A stretch of DNA of 64,000 nt from BOKV01 sp041397525 (GCA_041397525.1 JAWKWL010000002.1:186001-250000); one strand, 5' to 3'. Shown: positions 47,505-57,083, counted from the first letter of the stretch. Notes: a model not told the origin generated them from the sequence alone. Made by a program: numbers and translations.

Positions 47505-48953
47505 ATGGGCAAGGTAACAGGCTTTCTCGAAATTGACCGGCAGGTAGCCAAGTACCAGCCGGCCTCCGACCGCATTCGTCACTGGCGTGAATTCACACTG
47601 CCAATGCCGGATGGCGAAGTCGCACGCCAGGCTGCACGTTGCATGGATTGCGGCATCCCCTATTGCCACGGCGATACGGGCTGCCCGGTCCACAACCAGA
47701 TCCCCGACTGGAACGACCTGATCTACAGTGGCGACTGGGAAGAGGCGCTGCGCAACCTGCATTCGACAAACAATTTTCCTGAATTCACAGGCCGCATCTG
47801 CCCCGCGCCCTGCGAGGAGGCCTGCACGCTGAACCTCGAAGATGCGCCGGTCGCCATCAAGACGGTCGAGCAGGCAATCGCCGACAAGGGATTTGAGCTG
47901 GGTCTGGTCGTGCCAAAGCCTGCAAAGACCCGGACTGGCAAGAAGATTGCGATCATAGGTTCTGGCCCGGCTGGCCTTGCTGCAGCACAGCAGCTTGCCC
48001 GTGTCGGCCACGAAGTCCATGTCTATGAACGTGAAAGCCGCGCAGGCGGCTTGCTTCGCTATGGTATCCCCGACTTCAAGATGGAAAAATACCACATCGA
48101 CCGCCGCATCACGCAGATGCAGGGCGAAGGCGTAACCTTCCATTACGGCGTCAATGTCGGTGTTGACCGTCCGCTGTCCGAGTTCACCGCCAGCCATGAC
48201 GCTGTACTCATTTGCGCAGGCGCCGAGACGCCACGCGATGCAGGCATTCCCAACAATGATTTGTCCGGTATCCACAATGCGATGCCCTATCTGGTTCAGC
48301 AGAACCGTCGCATTGGTCAGGAACCGATAGAAAATCCAGGTTGGCCGTCGGAGGAAATCTGGGCAGGCGGCAAGCATGTCGTCGTTGTTGGCGGTGGTGA
48401 CACGGCCTCCGACTGCGTGGGTACGGCTTTCCGCCAGGGCGCTGTGGAAGTCACCCAGCTCGACATCCGCCCGGAACCGCCGGAGAAAGAGGACAAGATG
48501 CTGGTCTGGCCGTTCTGGGCCACCAAGATGCGCACATCATCTTCGCAGGCCGAAGGTGCCCGCCGCGAATTTGCAGCAGCAACCCTCGAATTCGTCGGTC
48601 GTGGTGGCAGGCTTACCGGCGTCAAATGCGCTCGCGTAGACGAGAACCGGCACCCTATCCCGGGCACCGAGTTCATTCTGCGCGCCGACCTCGCCTTTAT
48701 CGCGATCGGATTCGCGGGACCGCTGAAGGACAGCTTCATCCAGCAAGCCGGACTGGCCATCGATACCGACCGTCGTGGCAATATTTCGCTTTCGGCCAAT
48801 GAGCGCGACTATCGCACCAATGTGGAAAAGGTCTATGCAGCCGGTGACGCCAGACGCGGGCAGTCGCTGGTGGTCTGGGCCATCCGCGAAGGACGCCAGG
48901 CGGCGCATTCCATTGATCTTGACCTGATGGGATCGACCACCCTGCCCCGCTGA
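47505..48953 (+). CDS. gltD: Glutamate synthase (NADPH) small subunit
   Basis: 482 residues. The N-terminal domain has Cys-rich motifs CMDCGIPYCHGDTGCPV and CPAPCEEACT that bind 4Fe-4S clusters. The FAD loop IIGSGPAGLAAAQQLARVGH starts near 148, NADPH loop VVVGGGDTASDCVGTA near 290, and the closing VYAAGDARRGQSLVVWAIREG is standard for the family. It passes electrons from NADPH to GltB. Stop codon lies in a palindrome shared with the convergent DUF459 gene. Confidence 0.97.
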   Translation: MGKVTGFLEIDRQVAKYQPASDRIRHWREFTLPMPDGEVARQAARCMDCGIPYCHGDTGCPVHNQIPDWNDLIYSGDWEEALRNLHSTNNFPEFTGRICPAPCEEACTLNLEDAPVAIKTVEQAIADKGFELGLVVPKPAKTRTGKKIAIIGSGPAGLAAAQQLARVGHEVHVYERESRAGGLLRYGIPDFKMEKYHIDRRITQMQGEGVTFHYGVNVGVDRPLSEFTASHDAVLICAGAETPRDAGIPNNDLSGIHNAMPYLVQQNRRIGQEPIENPGWPSEEIWAGGKHVVVVGGGDTASDCVGTAFRQGAVEVTQLDIRPEPPEKEDKMLVWPFWATKMRTSSSQAEGARREFAAATLEFVGRGGRLTGVKCARVDENRHPIPGTEFILRADLAFIAIGFAGPLKDSFIQQAGLAIDTDRRGNISLSANERDYRTNVEKVYAAGDARRGQSLVVWAIREGRQAAHSIDLDLMGSTTLPR

Positions 48954-48968
48954 TCGCCTGGCGATCAG
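48950..48968. terminator. Palindrome spanning gltD and DUF459 stop codons
   Basis: Arms of 8 bp (48950-48957, 48961-48968) with a 3-nt spacer contain both convergent stop codons. There is no T-run, so a terminator role is inferred only from position. Confidence 0.4.
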
Positions 48969-50281
48969 TTCGCAGCAGGCTGGATTGCCGGTTTGGCTTT
49001 CGGTTCAGCTTGAGTTTTCGGGGCGACTTCCGCCCCGTCTTGCGTCCCGGCGGTCTTTGCATCCATACCCTTGGCATCGTCTGCAACCATCTCAGGCTCC
49101 GGCACTCCCCAGCCAAAATCGACGCGACCCTTGTGTGGCTTCAACGCCGCCCCATTGACCACCAGCGCATAACTTGTCCCCTTTCCCTTCTCGTCGCGGC
49201 TGGCAAGAAAGTCGTCGCCACCATCAAGTTTCTCATCGCCATCCACCACAGGATTGTCGAGTGAAACCACAATGGTCCGCCCGGTCGCAGCGGGATCATA
49301 TTCGGGTTCAAGCGGCACAACCGGGCCACCGAGATCCGGCGATGCAGTCAGGGTCGCATCATTGGCGAGCCCTGGAACACGTCGCAATTCCTTTTCAGCG
49401 TAAAACGCGAGCTTCGCCTTGCCCGCACGCGTCATGTTGATGCCGTCCGAATTGCGCAGACGAACGATCTGGCCGTTGACGTCAGGCCCTGCATTGACGA
49501 ACTTTCCCTCGGCATTGGTAAATCCGTCCCACACATCGATGAACTTGCCGCCAACTGCTTCGGCCTTGCCACGATAGATCTCGTTGAAAACGAGATAATC
49601 CGAATTCATCGCCCCGGAATTGACCGGCGGCAAACCAATCCAGAACAGCGGCAGGTTTCGGTCGCGAACCGCCTTGGCAATCTTTTCCACGCGGATTTCA
49701 TATTCCGCCTTCCATTCGTCTGACAGTTTGGCAAATCGTCCCGAACTTGTGCGCATCTGCTGCCGGTCATTCATCCCGGCCAGAAAAACCACGGCCACCG
49801 GCTTGTGTTCCTCGGCCAGTTCACCTGTGCGAACCGTCCAGTCAACCACGTCATCGCGCACAAGTCCCGAAAGCCCGGTCGCGGCATTCACCAGCACAAC
49901 GTTGGGATTCTCGGCATAGGCCTGTTGCAAACCATCTGCCAGGCCATCCGCCATGAAGTCGCCTATCACCAATATCCTGACCGCGTTTTCAACCTTTTCG
50001 ACAACCTCCTTCACCGGGGCTTGCGTGGTAACTACCGAACTGTTCTGCTGGCCCGGCTTGACGATCACGCGCCTCGCCTTGTTCTGCTTTTGCTGCAACT
50101 GCTGCACCCGCTCACGTTGCTTTCGCAATGCTCCGCCAAACAGCAGGTCGAACAGGTTCGGACGCTTGGCATCATTCTTCTGCTGCGCATGCGCCTGGCG
50201 CACCAGGCTGATCGGGCCAGTGGCAGGCAGACCGGCTGCCAGAATGGCAAACGCGATCATGATGACGAGGATTCGTTTCAA
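48965..50281 (-). CDS. DUF459 SGNH-hydrolase-like secreted protein
   Basis: 438 residues. Signal peptide ends near RQAHAQ. Residues ~55-70 are Gln/Arg-rich coiled coil. The DUF459 domain (about 100-300) has ILVIGDFMADGLADGLQQAY in place of the GDS block, then VVFLAGMNDRQQM (block III GxND-like) and RNSDGINMTRAGKAKLAFYA (block V-like Asp/His region, but reading DGINMT). The nucleophile position reads Phe/Met, not Ser, so catalysis is doubtful. The tail is Ala/Pro/Lys-rich. Related rhizobial proteins are annotated as SGNH-family proteins of unknown role. Confidence 0.8.
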   Translation of the reverse strand: MKRILVIMIAFAILAAGLPATGPISLVRQAHAQQKNDAKRPNLFDLLFGGALRKQRERVQQLQQKQNKARRVIVKPGQQNSSVVTTQAPVKEVVEKVENAVRILVIGDFMADGLADGLQQAYAENPNVVLVNAATGLSGLVRDDVVDWTVRTGELAEEHKPVAVVFLAGMNDRQQMRTSSGRFAKLSDEWKAEYEIRVEKIAKAVRDRNLPLFWIGLPPVNSGAMNSDYLVFNEIYRGKAEAVGGKFIDVWDGFTNAEGKFVNAGPDVNGQIVRLRNSDGINMTRAGKAKLAFYAEKELRRVPGLANDATLTASPDLGGPVVPLEPEYDPAATGRTIVVSLDNPVVDGDEKLDGGDDFLASRDEKGKGTSYALVVNGAALKPHKGRVDFGWGVPEPEMVADDAKGMDAKTAGTQDGAEVAPKTQAEPKAKPAIQPAAN

Positions 50282-50347
50282 TTGCTCACCCTTGCACGAC
50301 TGGCGAAACTGCCAGACTGCCCAACATGCGCATCGTCAGCGCATGTC

Positions 50348-51580
50348 TCAACTGCTGCGCAATCTAGCCAAAAGCTTCTTCGAGGGAAACCCGTCGGGTT
50401 CCATTCCCGAGCGTTGCTGGAAGTCGATGATCGCCTTCCTGGACGCCGGACCGAACTTGCCGTCGATTTCGTCATCATAGTGACCAAGCCGCTTCAGGAT
50501 GGTTTGCGCCTCCATCCGTTCTTCTTCGCTCATCGGCACATATCCGCGCGGCCAGTCCTTGACCAGGCCGCCATGTCCGGCAAGCTCATCCGCCAGCAGG
50601 CCGACTGCAAGTGCGTATTTGTCAGCGTTGTTGTAGCGCTTAATCACATAGAAGTTCTTGATCATCAGGAAGGCCGGGCCTGACGCCCCAGCCGGCAATT
50701 TCAGCACAGCCTTGTCCTGCGGACGGGCAAATGCCCCGCCACCAATGCGACGAACGCCCAATTGCTCCCAGCGTGCCAGTGTTATGCCATCCTTGTCTTC
50801 AAGACCGAAGTCAAAGCCGGATGGCAGCTTCACCTCATAACCCCATGTCTTGCCAGTCTGCCAGCCATTCTTGCGCAGCAGATTTGCAGAAGACGCCAGT
50901 GCATCTGGCGGCGAGGTCCACACATTGCGATGCTTGTCGCCGTCAATATCCACTGCCCATGCGAGATAGCTGGTCGGGATGAATTGTGTGTGGCCCATGG
51001 CTCCCGCCCAGGAACCCGTCAGACCGCTGGGAGAAACATCACCAGCCTGCACGATCTTCATTGCCGCAATCAACTGGCTTCGGGCAAACTTGGCACGCTT
51101 CGGATCAGCATAGGCTAGCGTTCCCAGAGACCGCGCCACACTCCTGATTCCGGTCTTTTTCTGCAAGGCTTCGCCATAGGAGGATTCCATCGACCAGATC
51201 GCCACCACAATGTGACGGTCGACGCCGAAATTGGCTTCGATACGATCAAGCCAGGGCTTGTATTCACCAACAAGCTCCCTGCCACGCCGGATGATCGATG
51301 GCGTGATCCGGCTGTCCATGTATTCCCAGACCTTGGCGGTGAATTCCGGCTGGAAACGCGCAGCCTCCAACACTTCCGGGTCCGGCTCATCTATACCGGC
51401 AAAAACAGCACGATAGGTCTGGGCAGATATACCGCTTTTGGCAGCTACCGGCTGGAAATCGCGGATCCACTTCAGGAAGCCGGCATCTGCTGCATTGGAA
51501 GTAATCGGGAAAAGGCCTGAAATACCCGCGCAAAGCAATATCGCGGCTGCGGATGGCCTGACGGTCCTGGAATTGCCCAT
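50348..51580 (-). CDS. MltB-type lytic murein transglycosylase
   Basis: 410 residues from ATG 51580 (GGAG 7-8 nt upstream; ATG 51583 is adjacent). Signal peptide ends near SNAADA. The SLT_2/MltB domain has catalytic Glu in AIWSMESSYGEAL near 137, then GSWAGAMGHTQFIPTSYLAWA and NLLRKNGWQTGKTWGYEV. A C-terminal peptidoglycan-binding domain has LKRLGHYDDEIDGKFGPASRKAI and FQQRSGMEPDGFPSKKLL. It cleaves glycan strands with 1,6-anhydro-MurNAc formation in the periplasm. 66 nt separate it from the DUF459 gene downstream. Confidence 0.93.
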   Translation of the reverse strand: MGNSRTVRPSAAAILLCAGISGLFPITSNAADAGFLKWIRDFQPVAAKSGISAQTYRAVFAGIDEPDPEVLEAARFQPEFTAKVWEYMDSRITPSIIRRGRELVGEYKPWLDRIEANFGVDRHIVVAIWSMESSYGEALQKKTGIRSVARSLGTLAYADPKRAKFARSQLIAAMKIVQAGDVSPSGLTGSWAGAMGHTQFIPTSYLAWAVDIDGDKHRNVWTSPPDALASSANLLRKNGWQTGKTWGYEVKLPSGFDFGLEDKDGITLARWEQLGVRRIGGGAFARPQDKAVLKLPAGASGPAFLMIKNFYVIKRYNNADKYALAVGLLADELAGHGGLVKDWPRGYVPMSEEERMEAQTILKRLGHYDDEIDGKFGPASRKAIIDFQQRSGMEPDGFPSKKLLARLRSS

Positions 51581-51707
51581 CATAAGTCTCCGGTAAACAA
51601 GGTAATCGTGATTCGCATGAATACACACGAATGGGTCAATATTTCGTTTACCAAATCTGAAAGGCGCGGACTTCCGTCCGGTTCAAGCCATGCCGCGCAA
51701 GTATGCC

Positions 51708-52703
51708 TCAGGCGACCTTGCGGCGCTGCGGCAATTCCGCTTCCCAGGCAAGGGCCGTTTCGACGATAGTCCTGAGGTCATTGAAACGCGGTTTCCAACC
51801 CAGCCTGCTCTGGATGCGATGCGCATTGGCTGTTAGCGCAGGAATGTCCCCGGGACGGCGCCGCTCCTCGAAAACGTCAAAGTCGACGCCGGAAACTTCC
51901 TTCACCATCCGAATGACCTGCTTGACCGAGTAACCCTGGCTGTAGCCGCAATTGGCGGTGAATTTCAGCCCGCCCTGACGCAGGAAATTCAGGGCCGAAT
52001 AATGAGCGTTGACGAGATCGCTAACATGGATGAAGTCGCGAATGCAGGTTCCGTCCGGCGTATCATAATCGGTACCATATACCGACATGCCATTGCGGTT
52101 GCCGGTGGCTGCCTCGCAAGCGATCTTGATGAGATGGGTCGCACCTTGCGTCGATTGTCCGGTACGCTTCAGCGGATCGCTTCCAGCCACGTTGAAGTAG
52201 CGCAGCATCACATAACGCATGCCATGCGCCAGCGCCGTGTCCCTCACCATGATTTCACTCATCAGCTTGGACGAGCCATAAGGCGACATCGGGTTGAGGA
52301 TGGCATCTTCACGGATCGGTCCTGTCGTGAGCGGAGTTCCATAGACCGCAGCGGTAGAGGAAAAGATGAACTTGTCGATGCCGCCCCGAACAGCCGCTTC
52401 GAGCAGGTTGCGGGTCTGGCCGGTATTGTTGTCGTAATATTTCAGCGGATTCTCGATCGATTCCGGAACCACAACCGAACCGGCAAAATGGATGATGGTG
52501 TCGATCTTGTCTTCATGGATGATGTCCGAAACCAGATCCACATCGCCAACATTGCCAATGACAAGACGAGCCCTCTCCGGAACTGCCCACTGAAATCCGG
52601 TGCATAGGTTGTCGAGCACTGTAACGTCCTCGCCATGGTCGAGAAGCTCCCAAACCATGTGACTGCCGATATAGCCTGCCCCGCCTGTTACCAGAACGCT
52701 CAT
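51708..52703 (-). CDS. galE: UDP-glucose 4-epimerase
   Basis: 331 residues, short-chain-dehydrogenase fold. NAD loop VTGGAGYIGSHMVWEL at 5-20, SSTAAVYG with the catalytic Ser/Thr, and the YxxxK pair in SPYGSSKLMSE; then RYFNVAGSDP and GTCIRDFIHVSDL are GalE hallmarks. Ribosome-binding site AGAGGTGG precedes ATG 52703. It supplies UDP-galactose for exopolysaccharide and LPS. Divergent from galU, its metabolic neighbour. Confidence 0.94.
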   Translation of the reverse strand: MSVLVTGGAGYIGSHMVWELLDHGEDVTVLDNLCTGFQWAVPERARLVIGNVGDVDLVSDIIHEDKIDTIIHFAGSVVVPESIENPLKYYDNNTGQTRNLLEAAVRGGIDKFIFSSTAAVYGTPLTTGPIREDAILNPMSPYGSSKLMSEIMVRDTALAHGMRYVMLRYFNVAGSDPLKRTGQSTQGATHLIKIACEAATGNRNGMSVYGTDYDTPDGTCIRDFIHVSDLVNAHYSALNFLRQGGLKFTANCGYSQGYSVKQVIRMVKEVSGVDFDVFEERRRPGDIPALTANAHRIQSRLGWKPRFNDLRTIVETALAWEAELPQRRKVA

Positions 52704-52927
52704 CGTCCACCTCTGTCCGCTTGCATGTGCATTCCCTGATCGCGGAGCTGTTCTCGTTGCAGTTCCGCATTTTTCACAGACCCTAGCAGTCAGAACTTAG
52801 GATTAAATAAAGGGTTGCGTTGCATTTTAGCGATCAGGGAAACTGCCGTGTAACAAGCCGCAATCCCGGTATCTGCCCCGATAACCAGCCCCAATGGCTG
52901 TTCCGAAGATGGCAAAGTGACTTGATC

Positions 52928-53818
52928 ATGAAATACAAGCCCGTACGAAAAGCAGTTTTTCCGGTTGCCGGTCTTGGGACAAGGTTCCTGCCTGCGACCA
53001 AGGCTGTCCCGAAGGAAATGCTGACCGTCGTTGACCGCCCCGTCATCCAGTATGTCTTTGACGAGGCTCGCGCCGCAGGCATCGAGCATTTCGTTTTCGT
53101 CACCGGCCGGTCAAAGGCTGTCATCGAGGATCACTTCGATATCCAGGTCGAGCTTGAGCAAACCCTGCGCGAGCGCGGCAAGTCCGAGGCGCTTGATGTG
53201 CTGGCCGCCGCCATGCCGCAAGCCGGCCAGACAAGTTTCACCCGACAGCAGGCGCCACTGGGCCTTGGCCATGCGGTTTGGTGCGCGCGTGAAATTATCG
53301 GCAATGAACCATTTGCATTGTTGCTGCCGGACATGGTGATGCAGCATGAGAAGGGCTGCATGAGCGCCATGGTCGAGTTGTACGACCGAACCGGCGGCAA
53401 TGTCGTTTCAACCGAGGCGGTGGAACCCGCTGAAACCCACAAATATGGCGTTGTGGAAAAGGGAAGCGATGTCGAAGGCGGCTTCCACGTCAAGGGCATG
53501 GTCGAGAAGCCACCGCAAGGCACCGCACCATCAGACCTCATCCTCAATGGCCGATACATCCTGCAACCCGAGATATTCAAGATACTGGAGAGCCAGCAGG
53601 CTGGAGCGGGCGGCGAAATCCAGCTGACCGACGCCATGCTTACACTGGCAGAACAGCAGGACTTCTTTGGCTACACCTTTACCGGCCGTACCTTCGATTG
53701 CGGCTCGCGCGAGGGCTTCATCAAGGCAAACGTCGCTTATGCGATGTGGGACCGGGAAATGTCGGCAAGCCTGAAGCCGGAACTCGAAGCACTGATCCGG
53801 GAAATCAAGCCACTTTGA
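52928..53818 (+). CDS. galU: UTP-glucose-1-phosphate uridylyltransferase
   Basis: 296 residues from ATG 52928. The nucleotide-binding motif FPVAGLGTRFLPATKAVPKE at about 11-30, VDRPVIQYVFDEA, LGLGHAVWCA, LLPDMVM and GEIQLTDAM are typical GalU. Makes UDP-glucose from UTP and glucose-1-phosphate, feeding GalE and glycan synthesis. The open frame extends to 52820 but those residues are not conserved. The outer-membrane gene at 53843 is convergent, 24 nt away. Confidence 0.95.
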   Translation: MKYKPVRKAVFPVAGLGTRFLPATKAVPKEMLTVVDRPVIQYVFDEARAAGIEHFVFVTGRSKAVIEDHFDIQVELEQTLRERGKSEALDVLAAAMPQAGQTSFTRQQAPLGLGHAVWCAREIIGNEPFALLLPDMVMQHEKGCMSAMVELYDRTGGNVVSTEAVEPAETHKYGVVEKGSDVEGGFHVKGMVEKPPQGTAPSDLILNGRYILQPEIFKILESQQAGAGGEIQLTDAMLTLAEQQDFFGYTFTGRTFDCGSREGFIKANVAYAMWDREMSASLKPELEALIREIKPL

Positions 53819-53842
53819 ACCCATTCTGCGGGCCGACGCCGG

Positions 53843-55417
53843 TTATCGCTGAACCGCCACTCCCAGCCTGAATGAGGTCGCATCCCAGGAATTGCCGGCA
53901 GTTGCGCTGTTGAACTGCTGGTGCTCGACATCCGCCGTAACCGACAGGAAGCGGCTGATCCAATATTCGAGCCCTGCACCTGTGGTGTATGCCACATCCA
54001 TGCCGCCAGAGGTACCATACCGGGCCACATCAATGCTGGCTTTGGCGTTGAGCTCAAGATTGTCGCGAACCCGGCGCTTGCCCTCCAGTGAGACATTCTG
54101 GTTTATCGAACCATTGTCGCCCGCCGTCGTGGAGCCGCCAAACGTGGTTGCCGCCGAAAGCCGTATCTGGGTCTCCCGCACCGGTGACCAGTCTATTCCT
54201 GCATTCAGCGACATTCCCGAAAGAGAATCGATATTGGCGTCGGAGAAATCCTCTGACAGATATCCCACCGAGACTTCGCCCTTGAGTTTCGGCCCCAGAT
54301 CAACCTGAAGCCCGGTCCTGAGGTCATAGATGACACTGTCGCGCTCTTCGCCGTTGCGATCCGTCTTCTCGTCATGCACCCGCCAGCCAATGCCGGCCTG
54401 GACGAATGGTTTGAGCGCGTCGGTGCTGCCATAGGCGGCCCGCGCGGAGACCTGGTACAATGTGTTGTTGCGGTCGGATTGCGAAAGGATGCCACCGCCT
54501 GAAAGGGTTGCATCATTGTAGAGCGTGCGTTCCAACGACCCCCGAAGTGCGATGTCAAGCTTGCCACCACTGCGCTCGACTTGCGCGCTGCCGGTCAGGC
54601 TGTGAACGCCCGGCCGCTCCGAAACAGTCGAACCAAGCGAATTGCTGGTAAGGGCCTCGGTCGTGTAGCGGTAGCCTCCGCTCGCTGTTGCAGCAAAACC
54701 GTCCACCAGATCGAGCCTGACATTGCCTTTGACGGAAAGGTCGGGAATGGTGTCTTCATCGCCCGAGCGCCGGATGGTCGCCGTGGCTTCCAATCCTGCC
54801 TGGTGCCGTGACCAGTCAGACTGCGCCCTGAACGTCGCGTCGGTCTGCGAGAACAGGCCTCCGTTGCCGCCGGCTGAGGACGTGGTGTTTGTGGTGTAGC
54901 CAAGCGCCTGCTCAACCCGTGTGAATATCGACCACGTGCCTGCCCTGAACCCTTGCGGCAGGTAAGGCTCATCTTCCGGCACAACCAGATTGCCAGCTTC
55001 GACCGGTGCTGCGCGCACATTCGCCCTGCTGTCCGGCGTAGCGGTATTGATTGGATCAACCACTTGCGATTCGCGCTGCGCACGCTGCTCGCGGCCCGTC
55101 GGATCATCGGACAAGGGAACGACCGCGGTTGCATCGGCATCCGACACCGAAGAACCTGGCGCTGGTTCAAACACCGATTCGCCGTTGAAGGGATCCTCGA
55201 CCCGGGCCGCATTCACGTCATTGCTGCCGCGCAGGCGAAACAGCGAATTGTTGTTGGAAGTTTCAGGCCGCGAAGCCTGCTGGGCCAGAGCCCCGGTCGA
55301 ATTCAGCAGGAAGACAGGCATCCCTGCACCGACTGCCAGGGCAATACCGAAAAGCGGCATCAACCATCGCTGGCTGACCGTTTTCAGCTTTTCTCCATCT
55401 ATGGAGTTTTGTTTCAT
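53843..55417 (-). CDS. Outer-membrane beta-barrel protein (BBP2-type porin-like)
   Basis: 524 residues. A long signal peptide (basic start, hydrophobic 20-44) ends ALAQQ. Residues ~50-170 are polar and disordered (SNNNSLFRLRGSNDV, Pro/Ala/Glu-rich). From about 175 the protein alternates amphipathic strands with Gly/Asn/Thr turns: GNVRLDLVDGFAATASGGYR, LKGEVSVGYLSEDF, FLSVTADVEHQQFN, ending in FRLGVAVQR. This is the outer-membrane barrel pattern, most like putative beta-barrel porin 2 (BBP2_2). Adjacent galU, galE and kpsF suggest a surface-polysaccharide link, but that is inference. The start lies 152 nt from kpsF, divergently. Confidence 0.75.
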   Translation of the reverse strand: MKQNSIDGEKLKTVSQRWLMPLFGIALAVGAGMPVFLLNSTGALAQQASRPETSNNNSLFRLRGSNDVNAARVEDPFNGESVFEPAPGSSVSDADATAVVPLSDDPTGREQRAQRESQVVDPINTATPDSRANVRAAPVEAGNLVVPEDEPYLPQGFRAGTWSIFTRVEQALGYTTNTTSSAGGNGGLFSQTDATFRAQSDWSRHQAGLEATATIRRSGDEDTIPDLSVKGNVRLDLVDGFAATASGGYRYTTEALTSNSLGSTVSERPGVHSLTGSAQVERSGGKLDIALRGSLERTLYNDATLSGGGILSQSDRNNTLYQVSARAAYGSTDALKPFVQAGIGWRVHDEKTDRNGEERDSVIYDLRTGLQVDLGPKLKGEVSVGYLSEDFSDANIDSLSGMSLNAGIDWSPVRETQIRLSAATTFGGSTTAGDNGSINQNVSLEGKRRVRDNLELNAKASIDVARYGTSGGMDVAYTTGAGLEYWISRFLSVTADVEHQQFNSATAGNSWDATSFRLGVAVQR

Positions 55418-55569
55418 CCCGGGCCTGTCGAAGCGGATTGCAAAATACTGACAAACCGTAAACAGCCATGGTTAACGCATCCTTTCCACAACGCCCTTCA
55501 AACGGTTACAGAATGGAAAAAATCGTGTATCCAGCAGCCTCGACCTGCCATATGCACACGGATTCCCGA

Positions 55570-56541
55570 ATGACTGATACCGCCCATGCAAATTCAGCCC
55601 TGCGCACGCTCGGTACCGAAAAGGACGGACTTGATTTGCTCTGTGCTGAATTGCGGGGCCCAATGGCCGAACCTTTTCAGACCGCTGTGGAAACCATTGC
55701 CGTGATCAAGGGCCGCGTCATTGTCACCGGCGTTGGCAAGAGCGGTCATATCGGCTCGAAGATCGCCGCCACTTTCGCGTCCACTGGCACCCCGGCGTTT
55801 TTTGTCCATCCAGCCGAGGCCAATCACGGTGACCTGGGGATGATAGCACGCGACGACGTTGTGCTGGCCATGTCATGGTCGGGCGAATCGGCTGAACTCA
55901 AAGGCATCCTCGCCTATTCCAGACGCTTCAAGATCCCGCTTGTTGCCATCACCTCCAACGCTCAATCTACGCTGGGGCGCGAGAGCGACACCTGCCTCCT
56001 GTTGCCCAAGGCAACCGAAGCCTGCCCGCATGGCCTGGCACCGACCACCTCGACATTGATGCAGTTGGCTCTTGGTGACGCCTTGGCGATAGCACTGTTG
56101 GAACGTCGCGGATTTTCAGCGACCGACTTCCGCACCTTTCATCCCGGCGGTTCGCTCGGCGCGAGCCTCTCCCATGTTGCCGACATCATGCATGGCGGCG
56201 ACCGAATACCTTTGGTGCCACTTGGTACATTGATGACAGAAGCGATTGTCAGGATTTCGGAAAAGGGATTTGGCTGCGTTGGCGTCGTTGACCAGGCCGG
56301 CAATCTGGTTGGCGTTGTCACTGATGGCGACTTGCGCCGCAACATCAATCGTGACCTGCGGACCCTGCCGGTGGAGGAAGTGATGAACCCGAAACCAAAA
56401 ACGGTTGCGCCATCGCTGCTGGCAAGCACTGCCATGGCGGTGTTGAACGAAAGCGCGATAACCACCCTGATGGTCACAGAAAACGCCAAGCCCGTTGGCA
56501 TCATCCATCTTCACGACCTGCTGCGCATTGGTGTCGCCTGA
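55570..56541 (+). CDS. KpsF/GutQ-family D-arabinose-5-phosphate isomerase
   Basis: 323 residues from ATG 55570; in-frame ATGs at 55513 and 55552 give longer versions. The SIS domain has VTGVGKSGHIGSKIAATFAS, FVHPAEANHGDLGMI and SWSGESAELKGI, with HGLAPTTSTLMQLALGDALA. Two CBS domains follow (SEKGFGCVGVVDQAGNLVGV; MVTENAKPVGIIHLHDLLR). It interconverts ribulose-5-phosphate and arabinose-5-phosphate, the first step toward Kdo for LPS core. kdsA, kdsB and kdsC are not in the window. Confidence 0.93.
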   Translation: MTDTAHANSALRTLGTEKDGLDLLCAELRGPMAEPFQTAVETIAVIKGRVIVTGVGKSGHIGSKIAATFASTGTPAFFVHPAEANHGDLGMIARDDVVLAMSWSGESAELKGILAYSRRFKIPLVAITSNAQSTLGRESDTCLLLPKATEACPHGLAPTTSTLMQLALGDALAIALLERRGFSATDFRTFHPGGSLGASLSHVADIMHGGDRIPLVPLGTLMTEAIVRISEKGFGCVGVVDQAGNLVGVVTDGDLRRNINRDLRTLPVEEVMNPKPKTVAPSLLASTAMAVLNESAITTLMVTENAKPVGIIHLHDLLRIGVA

Positions 56542-56615
56542 CACCTGGATATGCCACCCGCATATGCCACCAGCGCATGACGTCAAGCATTGACTAGAAT
56601 GCCGGTAGCGCGATG

Positions 56616-57083
56616 CTATCCTTCTGCGGCTACATCCAGCTTGCCGGCATGATGACCAACCACGCGCACCCGCGTTCCTTCCGGCAATTCCGGGCCTGAC
56701 ACGCGCCAGGTCGTTTCACCAATCTTCACCCGCCCGGTGCCGCCGCTGATCGCTTCGTTCAAAACGCCGGTACGCCCGACCATTTGCGCAATTCGGTCAT
56801 TGAGGTCAGTGTTATCAGCATCGTCGAGGCGATATTGCGTCATGAAACGACGTCCGATCACCGCAGCCACCAGCGACAGAACCACAAACCCGATCACCTG
56901 CGTCTGCCAGACCCAGAATGTCGATTCCGGCCCCATTGCGAGGGAAATGGTTCCAATCACGAATGCCGAAATGCCGAACCACAGAAAAAAGGTTCCCGGT
57001 GCCAGAACCTCAAGGCCCATAAGCACCAGCGCCAGTATCCACCAGTTCCAGGGCCCGAGGCTGTGGACGAGTGACTGGATCAT
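56616..57083 (-). CDS. NfeD family membrane protein
   Basis: 155 residues. Hydrophobic helices at about 14-26, 28-52 and 60-78 precede a C-terminal OB-fold of ~60 residues (MVGRTGVLNEAI, GRVKIGETTWRVSGPELPEG, VRVVGHHAGKLDV). This is the short, protease-less NfeD1b type paired with SPFH proteins. Its ATG overlaps the SPFH stop by 4 nt, the usual coupling. Together they form membrane microdomain assemblies; in E. coli the pair is QmcA-YbbK. Confidence 0.92.
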   Translation of the reverse strand: MIQSLVHSLGPWNWWILALVLMGLEVLAPGTFFLWFGISAFVIGTISLAMGPESTFWVWQTQVIGFVVLSLVAAVIGRRFMTQYRLDDADNTDLNDRIAQMVGRTGVLNEAISGGTGRVKIGETTWRVSGPELPEGTRVRVVGHHAGKLDVAAEG

